Source: Actinoplanes sp. NBRC 103695 (GTDB lineage: Bacteria > Actinomycetota > Actinomycetes > Mycobacteriales > Micromonosporaceae). Taken from it: a stretch of DNA of 64,000 nt. The stretch's first letter is position 1; every line of letters begins with the position of its first letter. Where the stretch lies: contig NZ_BSTL01000016.1 in the NCBI RefSeq assembly GCF_030269485.1, forward strand, positions 62,001 through 126,000. Direction: 5' to 3'. The translations under genes were made by a program, and so were the position numbers. Positions 50,344-59,870 of the stretch are shown piece by piece. A model generated the notes under the pieces. That model saw only the letters and a list, made by a program, of their open reading frames with translations, made no database searches and was not told where the DNA came from.

Positions 50344-51609
50344 TTAGCTGCCAACCGGCCTGGGCGCGGAGGACCTCGCCGACCAGGCGGCCAGGGCGGT
50401 GCCGACGCAGAGGGCGGCCGCGCTGAGTGACAGCGACCAGTGGATGCCGATCGCGGCGCCCAGCAGCCCGACCGTCACCCCGCTGCCGAAGCGCAGGCCG
50501 TTGGCCGACATGTTGTAGACGCCGATCACCCGGCCGCGTTCGCCCGGCGGAGCCAGCAGCTGCACCACGGTCTGGCCGATGGACATCGAGGCGAGGTTGG
50601 CGACGCCGCCGATGACGAGCAGCGCCACCGACAGGGGATAGCTCGGCGACACGGCGAAGAACAGCGTGCTCAGCCCGTACACGAAAGTGCTGATCACCGC
50701 CGCGCCCACCGTGGCCGGAATCCTGCCCGTCGCTTCCATCAGGATGCCGCCGATCACTCCGCCGGCGCCGTTGGCGAAGAGCAGGATTCCGTACGCCGTG
50801 CCGGCCGCCCCGGCGCCGAGGTCCTGGGCGAAGATCGGCATGGACGACTGCAGGGACGCGCCGACGAAGAACGAGCCCAGCCCGCCCAGGATGATCATGC
50901 TGACCAGGGTGCGGTTGGTGCTCACCTCGCGGAGGGTGCGGACGGCGCCGAGCACGCCCATCCGGCGGCGGGGCGTGGTGTCGCGCTGGTGGCCGGTGAA
51001 CTTCGTGCGGAACAGGAAGAGGGTCAGCGGCAGGTAGAACGCGATGTTCGCGAAGATGCCCCAGGTCGGGCCGAGGCCGAGGAGCAGCGCCGAGCCGATC
51101 ACCGGGCCGAACAGCACGCCCAGGCTGCGGAAGGTCGCGTTCAGCCGGACGGCGCTGGGCAGGTCCTCGTCGCCGACGAAGTCGTGCAGCATGAGCTGCT
51201 CGGCGGGACCCCACAGGGCGCCCGCGACGCCGTGCAGCACCAGCAGCAGGCAGGCCGACCAGACCTCGAGGGTGCCGGTCAGGAAGAGCACGCCCCAGCC
51301 GGCCGACACCAGCATGAACAGCGTCTGCGCGAACTGGATCACCCGGCGGCAGTCGAACCGGTCGGCCAGCCCGCCGAACCACACCGAGAACAGCAGGAAC
51401 GGCACCCAGTGGCTGATCACCTGGAAGCCGGACAGCGCCGGCGAGTGGAACCTCTCCCAGAGCACCCAGTAGGTGATGACGTGCTCGATGTTGTCGGCCA
51501 TCATCGCCAGCGCGGCGCCGAACAGGTAGGGGCGAGCGTCCGGGTTGCGCAGAGCGGCGAAGCGGCGCGGCCGGGTCGGTGGGTTCGCGGCAGACATCGG
51601 AGTCAGCAT
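50344..51609 (-). CDS. MFS transporter (drug/unknown exporter type)
   Basis: About 421 residues, normal for a 12-helix MFS protein. Features: WFGGLADRFDCRRVIQFAQ (loop 2-3 motif A type), GPAEQLMLHDFVGDEDLPSAVRLNATFRSLGVLFGPVIGS, and APPGERGRVIGVYNMSANGLRFGS late. This resembles the EntS/enterobactin-exporter-like MFS_3 branch. ATG 51609 or 51597. Follows the LamG-like gene by 35 bases, so the two may be co-transcribed. Substrate unknown. Confidence 0.8.
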   Translation of the reverse strand: MLTPMSAANPPTRPRRFAALRNPDARPYLFGAALAMMADNIEHVITYWVLWERFHSPALSGFQVISHWVPFLLFSVWFGGLADRFDCRRVIQFAQTLFMLVSAGWGVLFLTGTLEVWSACLLLVLHGVAGALWGPAEQLMLHDFVGDEDLPSAVRLNATFRSLGVLFGPVIGSALLLGLGPTWGIFANIAFYLPLTLFLFRTKFTGHQRDTTPRRRMGVLGAVRTLREVSTNRTLVSMIILGGLGSFFVGASLQSSMPIFAQDLGAGAAGTAYGILLFANGAGGVIGGILMEATGRIPATVGAAVISTFVYGLSTLFFAVSPSYPLSVALLVIGGVANLASMSIGQTVVQLLAPPGERGRVIGVYNMSANGLRFGSGVTVGLLGAAIGIHWSLSLSAAALCVGTALAAWSARSSAPRPVGS

Positions 51610-51644
51610 GCTCGTCTTCGCCTGCCGGCGGCGGCCGAAGTGAT

Positions 51645-52352
51645 CTAGCTCGCTGAGAGGTCGACCCAGTCCAGGTCGCCGTTGTAGTAGTCGCAGCCGA
51701 CCTTGATCTGGTCGCAGCTGGGTTTGCCGCCGATGGTCACCGGCCAGGTGTTCGCGACCTTGCCGGTGGGCCCGGCGCGCCAGGCGACGAGCTTGTCGTC
51801 GGCATAGAGATAAACCCCTTTGCGCGTACGCTCGCAGCTCGTCACGTGCCAGTTGCCGTCGTTGAGCTTGCGTGGCGCCGAGACCAGGATCGCCCCGGCC
51901 GACCCGCGGTAGTAGCACTGCAGGATCCCGTTGGGGATCTGCACCTTGAAGTTGCCTCCGGCGACGGTCGCCTGGCCCTTCTGGATGATGTTGCCGAACT
52001 TGCCGGTGGTGCGGAACCGGAAGGTCACGGCGTAGTTCCGGGTGCCGGGGTCGAGGTCGGAGTCGTCCGGCACGGTGATCAGGTGACCGGGGTGCGGCGG
52101 CGGGACGTCCGGCAGGAGCCGCGCGAAACGGTAGGCGGTGGCGCCGTTCACGCGTACGCCGGTGCCGACCTCGTTGCCGATCTTCCCCCCGAGGCCGTGC
52201 CCGGAGTTGTCGGCCATGGTCCGCGCGCCGGAGGCCTCGTTCATCCACCACGAGGCGATCAGTGAGTAGGCGGCCGCTTCGGCGGGCTGGGGTCCGGCTG
52301 TCAGCAGGGCCACGGTCAGGACCGCAGCGGCGACGGGGTGCTGAATTCTCAC
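51645..52352 (-). CDS. Secreted LamG/concanavalin-like domain protein
   Basis: About 235 residues from GTG 52352. A signal peptide (HPVAAAVLTVALLTAGPQPAEAA) leads to a laminin-G-like domain of ~200 residues: WWMNEASGARTMADNSGHGLGGKIG, YAVTFRFRTTGKFGNIIQKG and DGNWHVTSCERTRKGVYLYADDKLVAWR, with DLDWVDLS at the end. Such domains bind sugars or matrix. GAGG lies 6 bases upstream. No catalytic domain. Confidence 0.78.
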   Translation of the reverse strand: MRIQHPVAAAVLTVALLTAGPQPAEAAAYSLIASWWMNEASGARTMADNSGHGLGGKIGNEVGTGVRVNGATAYRFARLLPDVPPPHPGHLITVPDDSDLDPGTRNYAVTFRFRTTGKFGNIIQKGQATVAGGNFKVQIPNGILQCYYRGSAGAILVSAPRKLNDGNWHVTSCERTRKGVYLYADDKLVAWRAGPTGKVANTWPVTIGGKPSCDQIKVGCDYYNGDLDWVDLSAS

Positions 52353-52652
52353 GTGGCCTCGGTTGAGCTGGTCGGGATCAATCGGACAAATCCAATCTAC
52401 GTGTGTAGGTGCCTCCGGCGGTGGATGCCGGCCGGTGCGGCGTCGGCGCCGAAATGGCGTACAGGCGACTTGACGCAGGAGCGCCATTGATACGTGTCGT
52501 TCCAACGGATCAACATGTCTCAATACGGCCTGCGTACCCATTGTTTCGATTGGGTTACGCGGCGTAAGTGTCGGGGCCGGGACTACCCCTGGCCGCCGTC
52601 GTCGCCGGGCGCGGACACCACCGCGCACCGGTATTGAGTGGGGGAGGAACAC
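52353..52652. other. Divergent intergenic region before the large subtilase
   Basis: 300 bases holding the promoters of two divergent secreted-protein genes. A+T-rich patches (CGGACAAATCCAATCTACG near 52390; CCATTGTTTCGATTGGG near 52540) could hold promoters. A near palindrome CTACGTGTGTAG is at about 52397. No gene recognised. Confidence 0.4.
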
Positions 52653-55600
52653 ATGTCAGGTACGCGCTTGAGACGCGTGCGATCATCCGCGGTGGGCGGG
52701 GCGCTGCTCGCGCTCGCCATCGCCGCGGCGGGCTTAACCGCCCCGGCAGCGGCATCAGCGGCCGCACCGCGGCCGTCGGTCAGCTCCGAGGTCCTGTCCA
52801 CACTGTCCGCCAAGGGCAGCGCCAGCTTCTGGGTCTATCTGCGCGAGCAGGCGGACATCGGCTCGGCGGCGAAGATCGCCGACTCCAACGTCCAGGGCGC
52901 CACGGTCTACCAGCGCCTGACCAGCACGGCCAAGCAGTCCCAGAGCGGCGTCGTCGCGCTGCTCGAGGCGCACAAGGCCAAGTTCAGGTCGTACTGGATC
53001 AGCAACGCGCTGCACGTCACGGGCGACCGTGAGCTGCTGGACGCGCTCGCCACCCGGGCCGACGTCGCCAAGATCGAGCCGGTCGCGACCTACAAGGTCA
53101 TCCAGCCGGTCGCCAAGCGTTCCGCCGACAAGGCGCCGCAGGCCACCGAGTGGGGCCTGAACAGCATCAAGGCGCCGCAGGTGTGGGACGAGTACGGCGT
53201 GGACGGCACGGGCGTCGTCGTCGCCAACGTCGACACCGGCGTGGACTACACCCACCCGGCCCTCAAGAACAAGTACCGCGGCCTGCAGGCCGACGGCAGC
53301 TACGACCACAACTACAACTGGTTCGACCCGGCCAACGTCTGCTCCGGCGACGCGCCCTGCGACAACAACTCGCACGGCACGCACACCATGGGCACGATGG
53401 TCGGCAACGACGGCGGCGCCAACCAGATCGGTGTCGCGCCGGGCGCCAAGTTCATCGCCGCCAAGGGCTGCGAGTCGAACTCGTGCTCGGACACCTCGCT
53501 GCTCGCCTCCGCGCAGTGGATCCTGGCCCCGACCGACTCCACCGGCGCCAACCCCCGGCCGGACCTGCGCCCCGACGTGGTCAACAACTCGTGGGGCGGC
53601 GGCCGCGGCGACACCTGGTACCAGGACGCGGTCCGGGCCTGGGTCGCGGCGGGCATCTTCCCGGCGTTCTCCAACGGCAACTCCGGTCCGGGCTGCAACT
53701 CGGCCTCCGACCCCGGTGACTACCCCGAGGCCTACTCGGCGGGCGCCTACGACTCGTCCGGCACCATCGCCGGGTTCTCGAGCCGTGGCTCGTCGGCGTT
53801 CGACAGCCAGACCAAGCCGGACATCGCGGCGCCTGGTGTCGACGTCCGCTCCAGCATCCCGGGCGGCGGCTACGACTCGTACGACGGCACCTCGATGGCC
53901 TCCCCGCACGTGGCCGGCTCGGTCGCGCTGCTGTGGTCGGCCGCGCCGTCGCTGCGTGGCGACATCGCCGCCACCCGCACCCTGCTCGACGACTCCGCCA
54001 CGGACACGCCGAACAGCCAGTGCGGCGGCACCGACGACGACAACAACGTCTTCGGCGAAGGCAAGCTCGACATCTACAAGGCGGTCACCGAGGCGCCGCG
54101 CGGCCCGATCGCCCGGGCCAACGGCACCGTCACCGACGAGGCCACCGGCCGCCCGATCACCGGCGTCACCGTGACGTCCGAGGGTCGTACGGTCACCACC
54201 GACACTCAGGGCCGCTACTCGCTGACCCTGGAGGCCGGCACCCACGAGGTGACGGCCGGCAAGTACGGCTACGTCGCCGAGACGGTCACCGTCACGGTGG
54301 AGGAGGGGCAGCTCCTGGCCCTCAACTTCGCCCTGGCGCCGGCCCAGATGGTCAAGCTGTCCGGCACCGTCAAGGACGGCTCCGGTCACGGCTGGCCGCT
54401 GTACGCCAAGGTCGAGGTCACCGGCCGGCCCGGCACCCCGATCTACACCGACCCGCTGACCGGCTCGTACTCGGTCGACCTGCCCGCCGACACCACGTAC
54501 GCGGTGAAGGCGACGCCGGTCTACCCGGGCTACACCCCGGCCACCGCCGAGGCCGTGGTGGGCACCGCGCCCGCCACCGCGAACCTGGTCGCCAAGGTGG
54601 CGCCCGAGTGCACCGCGACGGGCTACGCCGCGACCTACGGCGAGCCGGCGGTCACCGAGGCGTTCTCCGGCACCGGCGCGCCCGAGGGCTGGAACGTCGT
54701 CAACCGCACCGACAGCGGCGGCTGGACGTTCACCGACGAGCAGGGCCGGGGCAACCTGACCGGCGGCAGCGGTGGCTTCGCCATCATCGACAGCGACGGC
54801 CTGGGCAGCGGTAACACCCAGGACTCCGACCTGATCACCAAGCCGCTGGACCTGAGCGGGATCGCCGCTCCGTTCCTGCGGTTCAACAGCGACTTCTGGT
54901 CGATCGGCAGCAGCAACCCGATCGACGTCGACGTGTCCTCCGACGCCGGTGCGTCCTGGACCAACGTCTTCCACACCACGGACAGCCGTCGCGGCCCGCG
55001 GGTCGAGGAGATCTCCCTCGCTCCGGTCGCCGGCAAGGCCGGCGCGCTGGTCCGCTTCCGCTACCTGGGCTCCTGGGCCTGGTGGTGGGAGGTCGACAAC
55101 GTGCAGGTCCTGAACCGCGCCTGCCAGCCGGTCGCGGGTGGCCTGGTGGTCGGCAACACGACCGACTCCAACACCGGCGCCGCGCTCAACGGCGTCACGG
55201 TCACCAGCAACGACGTCCCGGCGGACAAGGCGGTCTCGGCCGTCACTCCGGACGACGCCAACCTGGCCGACGGCTTCTACTGGCTGTTCTCCACGGCGAC
55301 CGGGTCGCACCCGTTCACCGCTGCCAAGTCGCCGTACACGCCCACCACCAAGACGGTCGACGTGGCCGCCAACGGTGCGGTCAAGGCCGACTTCGCCCTC
55401 GGGGCGGGCAAGCTGACGGTCACCCCGACGGCGATCGAGTCGCACCAGACGTACGGCTCGGCCCGGTCCACCAACGTGACGGTCAAGAACACCGGCAACG
55501 CGCCGGCGACCGTAACGCCCACCGAGCGCTCGAAGGGCTTCGAGGTTCTGAAGTCGGCCGAGGCGGCGGGCGTGGTGACCGTACCCGTCAAGGGTCTGAG

Positions 55601-57041
55601 CGTGGCCAACACCGGCCGCACCTACGCCACGGCGCCGAAGGCCGGCACCAAGGTGGCGGACGCCTGGACCGCGATCCCGAACGTGCCCAGCGCGATCATG
55701 GACAACACCGCCATCACCGCCGGCGGCAAGGTCTACTCGATCGGCGGCGGCACGGAGTCCGGCAACGAGACGAAGCTGTTCGTGTACGACCCGGCGGAGA
55801 GCACCTGGACGACCGGCGCGGCCCTGCCGCACGGCCGCGCCAAGCCCTCGGTCGCGGAATCGAACGGCAAGCTCTTCGTCTTCGGCGGCTGGGGCGACGG
55901 CGGCGACCCGGTGGCCTCGGTGGATGTCTACGACATCGCCGCGGGCACCTGGTCCACGCTGGACGCCACCAACCCGAAGCCGCGGGCCGCGGCCGGCACC
56001 GCGGTGCTGAACGACAAGGTCTACCTCGTCGGTGGCTGCGTCGACGGCTCGTGTGCTCCGTCGACCGAGACCGTCGTCTTCGACCTCGGCTCGGGCACCT
56101 TCGGTGAGGGCGCCGCCTACCCGCACCCGGTCTCCTGGACCGGTTGTGGCGCGGTCGGTGGCCAGGTCGTCTGCGCCGGTGGCGCGGACGGTTCGACCGG
56201 CGTGTTCTACGCGGACACCCAGGTGCTGGACGGCGACAGCTGGACCGCCGGCCCGAACCTGCCGAAGAACAACTTCGGTGCGGCCGCCACGGCGGCCGGT
56301 GGGGTCCTGGTGTACGCCGGTGGCGCGGTCGACAACGGCGCGTCGCTGACCAACCAGACCCTGGCGTACGACCCGGCGGCCGGCGAGTGGGCGAACCTGC
56401 CCGCCATGGCCGCTCCGAAGTACCGGGCCGCCGCCGCGTGTGGCGCGTACCGGCTGGGTGGCTCGTCCGGTGGCTTCACCGGCACGCCCGACGCCGGCTT
56501 CCTCGACGGTCTCGGTGACTGCGAGGGCGGCGGCGACATCACCTGGCTGACCACCGACGCGGACGAGGGCTTCACGCTGGCCCCGGGCGCGACGCGGAAG
56601 ATCAAGGTGACGCTCACGGCGACGCCGGAGGCGGGCGTCCTGCAGCCGGGTACCTTCACCGGCCAGCTGGGCCTGACCACCGACAGCCCGTACGCGGTCC
56701 CGGCGATCGACGTGGAGATGAACGTGTCTCCGCCGGCCTCGTGGGGCAAGGTCGTCGGCACCGTCACCGGGGCGGCCTGCTCCGGCACGGTCCCGCTGAA
56801 GGCGACCATCCGCCTGAACGGCGCGGCCAGCAGCACGCTGGTGGCCGACGGCCAGGGCAAGTACGGCTGGTGGCTCCAGCGTGGCACCTACCAGGTCATC
56901 GTGGCGAAGGACGGGTACATCCCGGAGGTCTTCACGGTGAAGGTCAACGCGGGCTTCGTCGAGACGGCGGACTTCGAGCTGGCGCCGGTGGTGGCGTGTG
57001 CCGCCCGGGCCAAGATGGCCGAGCGGCTCGGAGAGGTCTGA
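52653..57041 (+). CDS. Large secreted S8 subtilase with carboxypeptidase-like, adhesion and Kelch domains
   Basis: 1462 residues. After a signal peptide (to ~45) and an I9-like propeptide (to ~165) comes a full subtilisin domain: Asp194 (VDTGVD), His241 (NNSHGTH) and Ser414 (DGTSMASPHVAG), with oxyanion Asn in FSNGNSGPG. Then two carboxypeptidase-regulatory-like beta domains (~490-660), a MAM/galactose-binding-like domain (~680-830, DSDLITKPLDLSG and YLGSWAWWWEVDNVQV), another such domain, and four or five Kelch repeats (~1020-1290; GGKVYSIGGGTESG, GKLFVFGGWGDGG, DKVYLVGGCVDGS). A final carboxypeptidase-like domain ends the protein. ATG 52653 with GGGGGAGG upstream. Acts outside the cell. Long and unusually modular. 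Confidence 0.9.
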   Translation: MSGTRLRRVRSSAVGGALLALAIAAAGLTAPAAASAAAPRPSVSSEVLSTLSAKGSASFWVYLREQADIGSAAKIADSNVQGATVYQRLTSTAKQSQSGVVALLEAHKAKFRSYWISNALHVTGDRELLDALATRADVAKIEPVATYKVIQPVAKRSADKAPQATEWGLNSIKAPQVWDEYGVDGTGVVVANVDTGVDYTHPALKNKYRGLQADGSYDHNYNWFDPANVCSGDAPCDNNSHGTHTMGTMVGNDGGANQIGVAPGAKFIAAKGCESNSCSDTSLLASAQWILAPTDSTGANPRPDLRPDVVNNSWGGGRGDTWYQDAVRAWVAAGIFPAFSNGNSGPGCNSASDPGDYPEAYSAGAYDSSGTIAGFSSRGSSAFDSQTKPDIAAPGVDVRSSIPGGGYDSYDGTSMASPHVAGSVALLWSAAPSLRGDIAATRTLLDDSATDTPNSQCGGTDDDNNVFGEGKLDIYKAVTEAPRGPIARANGTVTDEATGRPITGVTVTSEGRTVTTDTQGRYSLTLEAGTHEVTAGKYGYVAETVTVTVEEGQLLALNFALAPAQMVKLSGTVKDGSGHGWPLYAKVEVTGRPGTPIYTDPLTGSYSVDLPADTTYAVKATPVYPGYTPATAEAVVGTAPATANLVAKVAPECTATGYAATYGEPAVTEAFSGTGAPEGWNVVNRTDSGGWTFTDEQGRGNLTGGSGGFAIIDSDGLGSGNTQDSDLITKPLDLSGIAAPFLRFNSDFWSIGSSNPIDVDVSSDAGASWTNVFHTTDSRRGPRVEEISLAPVAGKAGALVRFRYLGSWAWWWEVDNVQVLNRACQPVAGGLVVGNTTDSNTGAALNGVTVTSNDVPADKAVSAVTPDDANLADGFYWLFSTATGSHPFTAAKSPYTPTTKTVDVAANGAVKADFALGAGKLTVTPTAIESHQTYGSARSTNVTVKNTGNAPATVTPTERSKGFEVLKSAEAAGVVTVPVKGLSVANTGRTYATAPKAGTKVADAWTAIPNVPSAIMDNTAITAGGKVYSIGGGTESGNETKLFVYDPAESTWTTGAALPHGRAKPSVAESNGKLFVFGGWGDGGDPVASVDVYDIAAGTWSTLDATNPKPRAAAGTAVLNDKVYLVGGCVDGSCAPSTETVVFDLGSGTFGEGAAYPHPVSWTGCGAVGGQVVCAGGADGSTGVFYADTQVLDGDSWTAGPNLPKNNFGAAATAAGGVLVYAGGAVDNGASLTNQTLAYDPAAGEWANLPAMAAPKYRAAAACGAYRLGGSSGGFTGTPDAGFLDGLGDCEGGGDITWLTTDADEGFTLAPGATRKIKVTLTATPEAGVLQPGTFTGQLGLTTDSPYAVPAIDVEMNVSPPASWGKVVGTVTGAACSGTVPLKATIRLNGAASSTLVADGQGKYGWWLQRGTYQVIVAKDGYIPEVFTVKVNAGFVETADFELAPVVACAARAKMAERLGEV

Positions 57042-57058
57042 CATCTAGCCAGGTAAGG

Positions 57059-57090
57059 GCAGCGGCCGCCGGTTCACCGGCGGCCGCTGC
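57059..57090. terminator. Strong bidirectional terminator hairpin
   Basis: GCAGCGGCCGCCGGT (57059-57073) pairs perfectly with 57076-57090; the real loop is probably 4-6 bases as the last pairs open. It lies between the convergent subtilase and small membrane-protein genes. Confidence 0.85.
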
Positions 57091-57096
57091 TTGCTG

Positions 57097-57354
57097 CTAC
57101 TCGAACATCGAGAAGCCGGTGCCCTGGACCCGTTTGCGGGCGCGGCGCCGCACCTGGATCACCACGATGTCGATCGCCGCCAGCAGGGCGAGCGCCGCCA
57201 CGATCCAGCCCACCGGGGTCCGGCCGGCACGGAACGCCAGCACCGCAAGAACTGTGCTCGTCACCAGGCCGAAGATCGCCAGAGCAAGACGGAGATTCAG
57301 CGCACTGTACGGCCGGTCGACCGTGCCGCGGCGCCCGGGCGGTTGCGGATGCAC
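57097..57354 (-). CDS. Small membrane protein (DUF6343-like)
   Basis: About 85 residues. A Pro/Arg N-terminus (PQPPGRRGTVDRPYSALNLRL) is followed by two membrane helices (LALAIFGLVTSTVLAVLAF and VGWIVAALALLAAIDIVVI) and a basic tail. The start is decided by the ribosome site: AGGAGGT stands only one base from ATG 57360 but 7 from the in-frame GTG 57354, so GTG 57354 is preferred. Function unknown; the family label is from memory and unsure. Confidence 0.65.
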   Translation of the reverse strand: MHPQPPGRRGTVDRPYSALNLRLALAIFGLVTSTVLAVLAFRAGRTPVGWIVAALALLAAIDIVVIQVRRRARKRVQGTGFSMFE

Positions 57355-57479
57355 GGACATACCTCCTTTCTACCCTGACGTCACCGAGTTACTCGGCGTC
57401 ACCGGCCCGAGTGGTCGAAGTAGCGACCCCTGTCTATGGTGAGGCGCATTGCACTGATCTTCTCTGGGAGGACAACATC

Positions 57480-58265
57480 GTGCGACGACGCACAGTGACG
57501 GCAGCGGCGAGCGGAGTCCTGGTCGCCGCGGCGTCCGCCGTGTTCGCCATCGCCGGGATGGGCACGGCCAACGCCATCGCGAACGGTGAGCTGGTGCCGG
57601 AGGGCTCGTACCGGTTCTCGGTGCAGCTGGTCATGACGGGCATCCCGACCCCCACCGGCGGCAAGCGCAACAGCGGCTGCTCCGGCGCCCTGATCGCGCG
57701 GCAGTGGATCATCACCGCCGGCCACTGCTTCCGGGACGCCAACGGGGTCCGGGTGGAGCGCCCGGTCGCCGACTCGAGCCTGGCGACCATCGGCAAGGCC
57801 GACGTCAACGGCACCGGCAAGGGGTACGCCCTGCAGGTCGTCGCGGTGCGGCAGTCGCCCACCGCCGACGTGGCCATCGCCAAGCTGGCCTCCCCGGTCC
57901 GCGGCATCAAGCCGCTGAAGATCTCGGACACCCCGCCGGAGCCCGGCGACGTGCTCCGCCTCACCGGCTACGGCTCCACGCAGAGCGCCAGCCCGGTGCA
58001 GGAGACCAAGCTGCGCACGGGTCAGCTGTCGGTCCTCACGGTCGAGGAGAACATCATCGGCGTCGAGGGCTTCGCGCCGCAGCCGGACACCACGCCGTGC
58101 CCGTTCGACTCGGGCGGCCCGTTCTTCGTCGAGCAGCGCTGGCGCGCGCCGAAGCTGGTCTCCGTGGTCAGCAACGGCCCGTCGTGCCCGCACACGGACC
58201 TGGAGAGCAGCGCCCGCGTGGACAACATCAAGGACTGGATCGACGAGGCCATCGCCGCCGCCTAG
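57480..58265 (+). CDS. Secreted trypsin-like (S1) serine protease
   Basis: 261 residues. Signal peptide (VRRRTVTAAASGVLVAAASAVF, Ala-rich cut near 32) then mature protein from IANGELVPEG. The triad is His82 (ITAGHCF), Asp130 (TADVAIAKL) and Ser211 (CPFDSGGPFF); the Asp in front of the Ser is kept though the usual Gly is Phe. Six Cys may pair. GTG 57480 has GGGAGGA 7 bases upstream. Confidence 0.88.
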   Translation: MRRRTVTAAASGVLVAAASAVFAIAGMGTANAIANGELVPEGSYRFSVQLVMTGIPTPTGGKRNSGCSGALIARQWIITAGHCFRDANGVRVERPVADSSLATIGKADVNGTGKGYALQVVAVRQSPTADVAIAKLASPVRGIKPLKISDTPPEPGDVLRLTGYGSTQSASPVQETKLRTGQLSVLTVEENIIGVEGFAPQPDTTPCPFDSGGPFFVEQRWRAPKLVSVVSNGPSCPHTDLESSARVDNIKDWIDEAIAAA

Positions 58266-58273
58266 GCGACGAG

Positions 58274-58307
58274 AAGGGGGTGGTCCATACCGGGCCACCC
58301 CCTTTTT
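58274..58307. terminator. Rho-independent type terminator with T-run
   Basis: AAGGGGGTGG (58274-58283) pairs with CCACCCCCTT (58295-58304), loop of 11 bases, followed by TTTTT on the plus strand. It ends the protease gene and lies 8 bases from the end of the convergent conservon operon. Confidence 0.85.
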
Positions 58308-58314
58308 CAACCCC

Positions 58315-59271
58315 TCAGCGGGCCGGCAGCCATTTCTGCCAGACCTCGCGGTTGTCGTCCAGCCACTTCTTGGCGGCGGCGTCCCGGGAGAGCTTGTCGA
58401 CCGTGATGCTCCGGGCGACCTCGTTCTGGTCGGCGTCGGTCCAGCGGAAGTTCTTCACCAGATCGGCGGCCGGCGAGCCGCTGTCCGCGAACGCCTTGCG
58501 GGCGATCTTGTCCAGGTCGTACGGCTGGTAGTCGCAGGCCACCGTCTTCGGGTCGGCGTCGCAGCCGGGCTTGTAGATCGGCAGCGGGATGTGCACCAGC
58601 GGCAGATCCGACAGCAGCCACTGCGGCGAGTAGAAGTAGCCGATCAGCGGCTTCTTCTCCTCCTCGGCCTTGCGGAACGCCGCGATCAGCGCGTCCTCGC
58701 TGCCCGAGTACACCACCTTGTAGTTGAGCTTCAGGTTCTTGACCAGCGCCTCGTCGTTGGTGACGAAGGACGGGTCGCCCGCCAGGAACTGGCCCTTGGC
58801 GCCGGACTTGGCCGTCTTGAACAGCTCGGCGTACTCGTTGAGGTTCTTGAAGTCCTTGATGCCCGGGTGCTCCTTGACCATCCACGGCGGCACATACCAG
58901 CCGAGGATGCCCTTGTTGCCGGTCAGTCCCTGCTCCACCGCCACCTTGCGGTCGTCGATGTACTTCTTCTTCAGGTCGTCGTGGCCCCAGTTCTCCAGGA
59001 TCACGTCGACCTGACCGGCGGCGATGCCCTCCCAGGACTCGTCCTCGGTCATGTCCTTCTCGGTGACCGTGCAGCCCAGCTCGGTCTTCATCAGGTAGTC
59101 GACGACGGCGGCGTTCGCCTCGTACCCCACCCAGGGGTTGATCGCGACATTGACCGTCCCGCACGCGGTGCGGGAAACACCCGGCGGGGGAGTGATCGCG
59201 CTGGTCGTGCTGCCGCAGGCCGCCATGACGAGTACGGACGACAGCGCCGTCACCTTCACCAGTGCCCTCAC
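58315..59271 (-). CDS. OpuAC/ProX-type (glycine betaine/proline) substrate-binding lipoprotein in a conservon operon
   Basis: 318 residues. Lipobox in SSVLVMAACGSTTS. The body has the OpuAC pattern: VNVAINPWVGYEANAAVVDYLMKTELGCTV, GIAAGQVDVILENWGHDDLKKKYIDD, GYFYSPQWLLSDLPLVHIPLP. GTG 59271 overlaps the stop of the GTPase gene (GTGA). No permease or ATPase is adjacent, so the protein is probably a sensor input for the conservon kinase rather than part of a transporter; this is inference. Confidence 0.82.
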   Translation of the reverse strand: MRALVKVTALSSVLVMAACGSTTSAITPPPGVSRTACGTVNVAINPWVGYEANAAVVDYLMKTELGCTVTEKDMTEDESWEGIAAGQVDVILENWGHDDLKKKYIDDRKVAVEQGLTGNKGILGWYVPPWMVKEHPGIKDFKNLNEYAELFKTAKSGAKGQFLAGDPSFVTNDEALVKNLKLNYKVVYSGSEDALIAAFRKAEEEKKPLIGYFYSPQWLLSDLPLVHIPLPIYKPGCDADPKTVACDYQPYDLDKIARKAFADSGSPAADLVKNFRWTDADQNEVARSITVDKLSRDAAAKKWLDDNREVWQKWLPAR

Positions 59272-59870
59272 GCCGTCACCGCCTGCTGCCGGCCGAGCCG
59301 CTTCGCGAGGACCTCTTCGGTCAGCGCCACCAGCACGCTCTTCACCGACTCCCGGTACCGCGCGTCGCACTCCATGATCGGCACGCTCGGGTCGATGCCC
59401 AGCGCGTCCCGCACCTCCTCGGTGTGGAACCGCTCGGCCTGGTCGAAGTTGTTGATGCCGATCAGGAACGGAATGTCGTGCTCCTCGAAGTAGTCCACCG
59501 CGGCGAAGCAGTCCTCGATCCGGCGGGTGTCCAGCAGCACGATCGCGCCGAGCGCGCCGTCCACCAGGTCGTCCCACAGGAAGGCGAACCGGTCCTGCCC
59601 GGGCGTGCCGAACAGGTAGAGCAGCAGCGCGTCGTCCAGAGTGATGCGGCCGAAGTCGAGAGCCACCGTGGTGGTGTTCTTGTTCTTCACCGCCGAGGTG
59701 TCGTCCACACCGATCGAGCGTTCGGTCATCTCGGCCTCGGTGACCAGCGGCTCGATCTCGGAGATCGCGCCGACGAAGGTGGTCTTGCCGACGCCGAAAC
59801 CGCCACTGATGACGATCTTGACGGACACCGGTGGCGGCGCCGTCGTGGGCTCACTAGAGCGCCCGAACAC
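59268..59870 (-). CDS. cvnD: Conservon GTPase CvnD (ATP/GTP-binding)
   Basis: 200 residues. GTPase motifs: G1 GGFGVGKT, G3-like LFGTPGQDR, G4-like NNFD (NKxD variant), typical of MglA/CvnD proteins. Start GTG 59870 lies within the DUF742 gene (17-base overlap). Part of the cvnABCD relay. Confidence 0.9.
   Translation of the reverse strand: MFGRSSEPTTAPPPVSVKIVISGGFGVGKTTFVGAISEIEPLVTEAEMTERSIGVDDTSAVKNKNTTTVALDFGRITLDDALLLYLFGTPGQDRFAFLWDDLVDGALGAIVLLDTRRIEDCFAAVDYFEEHDIPFLIGINNFDQAERFHTEEVRDALGIDPSVPIMECDARYRESVKSVLVALTEEVLAKRLGRQQAVTA

Noticed and set aside
50440..51648. Plus-strand frame opposite the MFS gene
   Set aside because: His/Arg/Glu-rich shadow of a membrane-protein gene.
52755..57044. 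A very long open frame (over 1400 codons) antisense to the subtilase gene
   Set aside because: Its translation is Gly/Arg/Val/Asp-rich and without any domain, as expected when the opposite strand is a G+C-biased gene with clear catalytic motifs.
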